Shown here: in pieces, positions 7,564-10,736 of the stretch
Position numbering within the stretch: position 1 is the first letter of the stretch
How the letters are laid out: every line of letters begins with the position of its first letter
From: Goniomonas avonlea
Taxonomy: Eukaryota; Cryptophyceae; Goniomonadida; Goniomonadaceae
DNA: 10,736 nucleotides
Assembly (NCBI GenBank): GCA_003573635.1
Contig: QUTJ01031293.1
Location: 1-10,736 of the forward strand
Direction: 5' to 3'
Program-made: the position numbers and the translations under genes
Notes under the pieces: model-generated
Told to the model about the DNA's origin: nothing
What the model saw: the letters and a program-made list of their open reading frames with translations, nothing else
Database searches by the model: none

Positions 7564-9683
7564 ATGGGCCGGCACAAGTTGGAGCGCGTCTACCAGTCGC
7601 GCAAAGAAAAGAAACGGATCCACACGGTGTTCATGTCGCTCAACCCGAAAGCGGGCGCTGTCGAGGCTGCCGAGATTCTGACAGGTTTGTGCCTGCTGCT
7701 GCCACTTTGTGCGCGCCTCGCATCTTGCCGTAGAGTGCTGCTGCCACCTTGCCGTTCGGTGCTGCCATCTTGCGGCATGGTGCTGCCATCTTGCCGTTTG
7801 GTGCTGTCTGTCGTCTCATTGTGTCCTGCGGCGGCGTAAAGTGCTGCTGCCATCTTGGAGTACGGTTCTGCCATCTTGTGGTGCTCTCATGCCAGCTGCG
7901 GCGTGGATTGGTGCCCTCATTGTGTTGTTTTGTCTGCCTGGCAGCCATCACCGCTACTGACTCGCTATGACAGCGTTTGAGATGCTTGGCCTGGAATTGT
8001 CCGAGGAAATGCTGATGGAACTCATCTCGCAAGTTGACATCCTTGGTCCGTGCTGCTTTGTGCTTTGGTCTGTGCTTGTCCGGTAACTCTTTTCGCAATT
8101 GGCATCCGTAGTTGACAGCTTGCCCAGTGTGCTGGCACAACCGAGCACTAACTCGCACAAGGGCGCCAGCTGGCGACAGTTCACTAACACGCCCAAGGGA
8201 GGCATTGCACGGCCAAGGGCAAGAGGTGACGACAGTGCACTGACAAGTGCACGAGGTGGCGACACTGACCAGTGCCTTCGGTGGCGACAGTGCACTGACA
8301 AGTGCCTTCGGTGGCGACAGTCCACTGACAGTGGTGGCGACAGTGCACTGACAAGTGCAAGTCGCGACAGTGCACTGACAGGTGCAAGATCTTGCAAGAT
8401 CACCAACCTTTTGGTCTCCCACGGTACCAGGTGACCACCGCACTCACACGACGCAGGTGACGGCAAGCTTGGGCCAAAGCAGTTTGGCTCGTTGCTCAAA
8501 CTGGCGGACAAGGAAGACAGTGCTGGACAACTTCGCTACCTCGAGCCGTTCGCCAAAGCTTATCGAGTTCGCTCCACCGTCGCAACGGCCGTGTTTAAGA
8601 TTGTCGACACTGACGGCAGCGGTGCGAGAGCTTCCTTTATCTTACCTTGTTCGGCAACCGCCATATGCAAGAGTGTGTACCGACTGCAGGGTTTTTACGC
8701 TAGTCGGGTGACGGCAGCGTTTGGCATGCTTGTCTCGGCATGTTTCTTGTCAGACCTGTTCTGACGCCGACCACAGGTTTGATTGATGAAGATGAGTTGT
8801 ACGCAGGTACACCAGCCCCCCGCCATGTTTTCCTGGCTTTTCAAGCTGTGCGTGTTGTGTGCACACTAATTTCGCGCAGCTATGAAGCATGTTGGTTACA
8901 AATATACTCGAGCCTGCGTCCGCTCGCTGATGAAGAAGGTCGACACAGCGGGTGCGTCCTCTTGCTCGAGATCTGTGCAAGGTCACCACTCTCGAGGCAC
9001 TCGGAACCTACCCGCTAGGTCGAGGCACTCAAGCTTGGAACCTGTCCACTGGGTCACTGTCCTCACATTGTCACTGTAACGGTCACACGGTCACTGCGCG
9101 CCGTTCAGGCCGACACCTGTTTAGTTGCGCTGTACCGAAAGGTCGATACTCAGCCGTTTCACTGGGCCACAAGGTCAACTCTCATTGTTTTGCGCTGTGT
9201 GTCAAGGTCGACACGGTTGTGCCATTTGCACTGTACCGCGCGGTCGACAATCATCTGCACTGCACGGAGGGTCGTTTACCCTCATTCGTGTCTCCTTTTT
9301 TGCAGCGAATGAGGTCATGCTTGAATCAGACTCTCATGCCTTGCGCAGGCCGGGGTCTGCTATCACAGTTGGATTTCGTTCGACTGCTCAACTCGCTTGG
9401 TGCGTGCTGTCGTTTGTGACTTGCTTCCGCGTTCTTTTTTGCCTGTTTTTGTTCCTACCTGTTGCCCAAATTCTTTTTTCTCCTCAGTCGCTTCACAAAG
9501 GCTTGGCTGGTCTCTAGTGTGACAACTTTCTTATTTGATGCTTCAGAGTTTTCGGCAGAAGACAAGGCTCGGTGGAAAATGGAACGCGAGGCACGGGAGC
9601 GAGCGCTGGAACGGTTCCAGGCAATGCAAGAACAGGAGAATAAGACTCAGAGATTATTGGGCACTTTAAAGGCCAAACGATAG
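7564..9683 (+). CDS. Four-EF-hand calmodulin-like protein with C-terminal charged helix, seven exons
   Basis: Exons: 7564-7684, 7974-8045, 8457-8621, 8777-8806, 8880-8951, 9349-9399, 9547-9683; introns 289, 411, 155, 73, 397 and 147 bp, all phase 1, all GT...AG. The product is 215 residues. EF-hand loops: residues 26-37 (degenerate, keeping G31, V33, E37), 62-73 (D62, D66, G67, L69, Q73), 115-126 (D115, D117, S119, G120, I122, E126, the only canonical loop) and 151-162 (D151, G156, L158, D162). Loop spacing is 36, 53 and 36 residues; calmodulin has 36, 37 and 36, so the linker between lobes is about 16 residues longer. Residues 171-215 form a highly charged helix (WKMEREARERALERFQAMQ), probably coiled coil. 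Only the spliced reading restores loops 2, 3 and 4, each of which is cut by an intron, so the model is well supported. It is probably a calcium sensor or adaptor with one working site; I cannot name an orthologue. The start ACAATGG has a good context. Confidence 0.85.
7735..7885 (+). repeat. Minisatellite in intron 1 of the EF-hand gene
   Basis: About six degenerate copies of a 21-24-bp unit built on GTGCTGCCATCTTGCCG fill the middle of intron 1. The best copies are at 7759-7779 and 7780-7800. Open frames read through it on both strands are by-products of the repeat. Confidence 0.8.
8225..8392 (+). repeat. Hairpin-bearing minisatellite in intron 2 of the EF-hand gene
   Basis: Five to six copies of a 19-29-bp unit built on GGTGGCGACAGTGCACTGACAAGTGC occupy much of intron 2. 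Most units contain GCACTGACAAGTGC, an inverted repeat with a 5-bp stem and 4-base loop, so the transcript could form a row of small hairpins. Confidence 0.85.
9126..9280 (+). repeat. Degenerate repeats in intron 5 of the EF-hand gene
   Basis: Copies of TGCGCTGTACCGAAAGGTCGA occur near 9127, 9190 and 9227 with substitutions. The wider intron (8980-9280) is full of related GGTC-AC and CACTG words. The unit differs from those of introns 1 and 2. Confidence 0.6.
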
Positions 9684-10184
9684 CAGCTGTATTCCCGTCT
9701 CCTATTTACATTGAATGGTGACCTTACTTTGTGTTTTCTACCTAAATACCTTCAATACCTTTGTATCCTATACCTAAACGCTATTCTCTCAGCTGTATCG
9801 TGTGAGAAATGGCACTGTGTACGCTGTGTACCTGAAATATTAAGAAATCAATTGAGATCTAAGTCCCTGACTGAGGATGGTTGCAATAAGGATGATGTGT
9901 CCATGATTCATGGTGTCCGAGCATACCGTGCCAGATAGCTCCGCTCATTACCGTGAGATACATGCTGTGTTGATTGCCGGGAGGAGTGGAAAAATCAGTA
10001 TGATCCCCGGCTCGGCAACTTTACCTGACCTGGACGCGACATGCCAAAGGAAACTCTGAATAAATGAGAGGGTGTGATGAACTGCCTGCGACCAAGTTAG
10101 GGGTTTAGATCCTGGCCACCAGTGAGTGTTGCAGAGACACCTCCTCCACACACAGAGAGACTCATACACTCTAAGGCCTCAATT
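9684..10184. other. Downstream region without a convincing gene
   Basis: This begins with the 3' UTR of the EF-hand gene. AATAAA at 10059-10064 is a distant candidate poly(A) signal, about 380 bp after the stop. A 75-residue frame ending at 9938 shows no recognisable domain. Nothing else is supported. Confidence 0.4.
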
Positions 10185-10285
10185 GCTCTCAACTCACCTG
10201 TTTTCTGTCTCTCCTGTTCTCAATTTGTCTCATTTCACCAGTTTCTCCCCTATACTCACCCGTTCTCCTTGACTTCTCATTGAAT
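10180..10285 (+). repeat. CT-rich tract
   Basis: The + strand is strongly enriched in C and T, with loose recurrence of TCTCC, CTCTC and CTCACC words. No gene or fold is evident. Confidence 0.55.
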
Positions 10286-10358
10286 GGGCTGTCCTTGGAA
10301 ACCCCTGCTTGTCTTGTCGTGGCCTTGCTCACAATGAGAAACATGGTTGTGTGTCGAT

Positions 10359-10362
<4 letters not shown>

Positions 10363-10395
<33 letters not shown>
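10363..10395 (+). repeat. (TG)n microsatellite
   Basis: A 33-base run of alternating T and G, about 16 units, interrupted only after 10395. It is a simple-sequence repeat and may be length-variable between strains. Confidence 0.95.
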
Positions 10396-10396
<1 letters not shown>

Positions 10397-10399
10397 TGT

Positions 10400-10736
10400 G
10401 ATGAAGTGGATACATTTGGAACCGGGATTTGGGTCAAATGCTTAATTGTGGGGGATTGGCGTGAGATTTACTCAGCACAAAACCGTTCAGTGCGTCAAAG
10501 TACTGTTTGCAAGTGGCGACGACATGTGTAGTATGTGTACTCGCTCATGTAGTGCCACTCCGGCTTGTGTGCAGCACAGCCAGATATATGCTCGATAAGG
10601 CGGCGAAAACTTCTCCGTCACAACGGAAAAAAAAATTGGGAGGAGAATGAAAAAAGGCCCAATCACGATTTTCAACGCCAGATTTGGAGGTGTTCCCGTC
10701 ATCGAATAGGTATGAAAATTTCCAGTTTAATAGTTC
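10400..10736. other. Right end, possible start of a further gene
   Basis: A short frame opens at ATG 10588 (MLDKAAKTSPSQRKKKLGGE) and stops at a TGA at about 10648-10650. A second frame on the same strand ends at a good donor, AG|GTATGA, near 10709. These could be parts of a 5' exon cut off by the window, but no domain or consistent frame links them. An opposing - strand frame (10702-10487) is equally unsupported. Confidence 0.2.

Noticed and set aside
8225-8392. Regular repeats considered as a CRISPR array
   Set aside because: The units are tandem with no unique spacers of constant length, and the context is a eukaryotic intron.
7640-8443. 267-residue open frame on the - strand with repeated CQCTVAT-like segments
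   Set aside because: It runs across intron 1, exon 2 and intron 2 of the EF-hand gene and owes its length to minisatellite repeats without stops; the composition is repetitive and no domain is visible.
9711-9938. 75-residue + strand frame after the EF-hand gene
   Set aside because: No domain, no splice partner in a consistent frame, and AT-richer composition typical of the 3' flank.
10084-10118. tRNA or SINE B-box-like sequence (GGTTTAGATCC followed by CCACC)
   Set aside because: The would-be T-arm stem pairs poorly and no D-arm, anticodon arm or A box can be found at the proper distance upstream.
10363-10395. (TG)n run considered as a functional Z-DNA or regulatory element
   Set aside because: Alternating TG runs are common simple repeats; nothing in the flanks links it to a gene.

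Overview
This is nuclear DNA from a eukaryote, most likely a gene-dense unicellular one (protist or alga). Evidence: the reading frames are broken by GT...AG introns; there are no bacterial-style operons or ribosome binding sites; many introns are only 42-67 bp; and the recognisable proteins are eukaryotic (a BuGZ/ZNF207 zinc-finger protein, WWE domains, SPRY domains, a calmodulin-like EF-hand protein). I cannot name the lineage. All gene models below were spliced by hand from reading frame, phase and splice-site agreement, not from transcripts.

Left part (1-1790): GC-rich, repeat-rich DNA holding what looks like the 3' part of a + strand SPRY-domain gene (exons near 542-706, 1146-1228 and 1503-1575), with minisatellites in its introns. 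Its poly(A) signals overlap the 3' end of the convergent gene that follows.

Centre-left (1793-4509): a head-to-head pair. On the - strand is a five-exon gene for a 368-residue protein with a helical N-terminus and two tandem WWE domains. On the + strand is a four-exon gene for a 184-residue SPRY/B30.2-like protein. They share a 352-bp promoter region with several short repeated motifs. From 4510 to 5289 I see no gene I can defend.

Centre-right (5290-7369): a second head-to-head pair. On the - strand is a two-exon BuGZ/ZNF207 homologue (spindle assembly and kinetochore factor family). On the + strand is a single-exon gene for an unrecognised 346-residue protein with an SR-like heptapeptide repeat; a small upstream ORF with a strong start context stops exactly where its ATG begins.

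Right (7564-9683): a seven-exon gene for a 215-residue four-EF-hand protein. All six introns are phase 1. Exons 2 and 5 are both 72 nt and sit at equivalent places in the two EF-hand lobes, so the gene structure appears to record an internal duplication. Several of its introns are filled with distinct minisatellites. From 9684 to the end there is no convincing gene; the stretch holds a CT-rich tract and a (TG)n microsatellite.

I see no mobile element with coding capacity, no rRNA or tRNA gene, and no CRISPR array. The most original signals are the symmetric intron layout of the EF-hand gene, the tandem-WWE/SPRY divergent pair, and the habit of this genome of filling its longer introns with private minisatellites.
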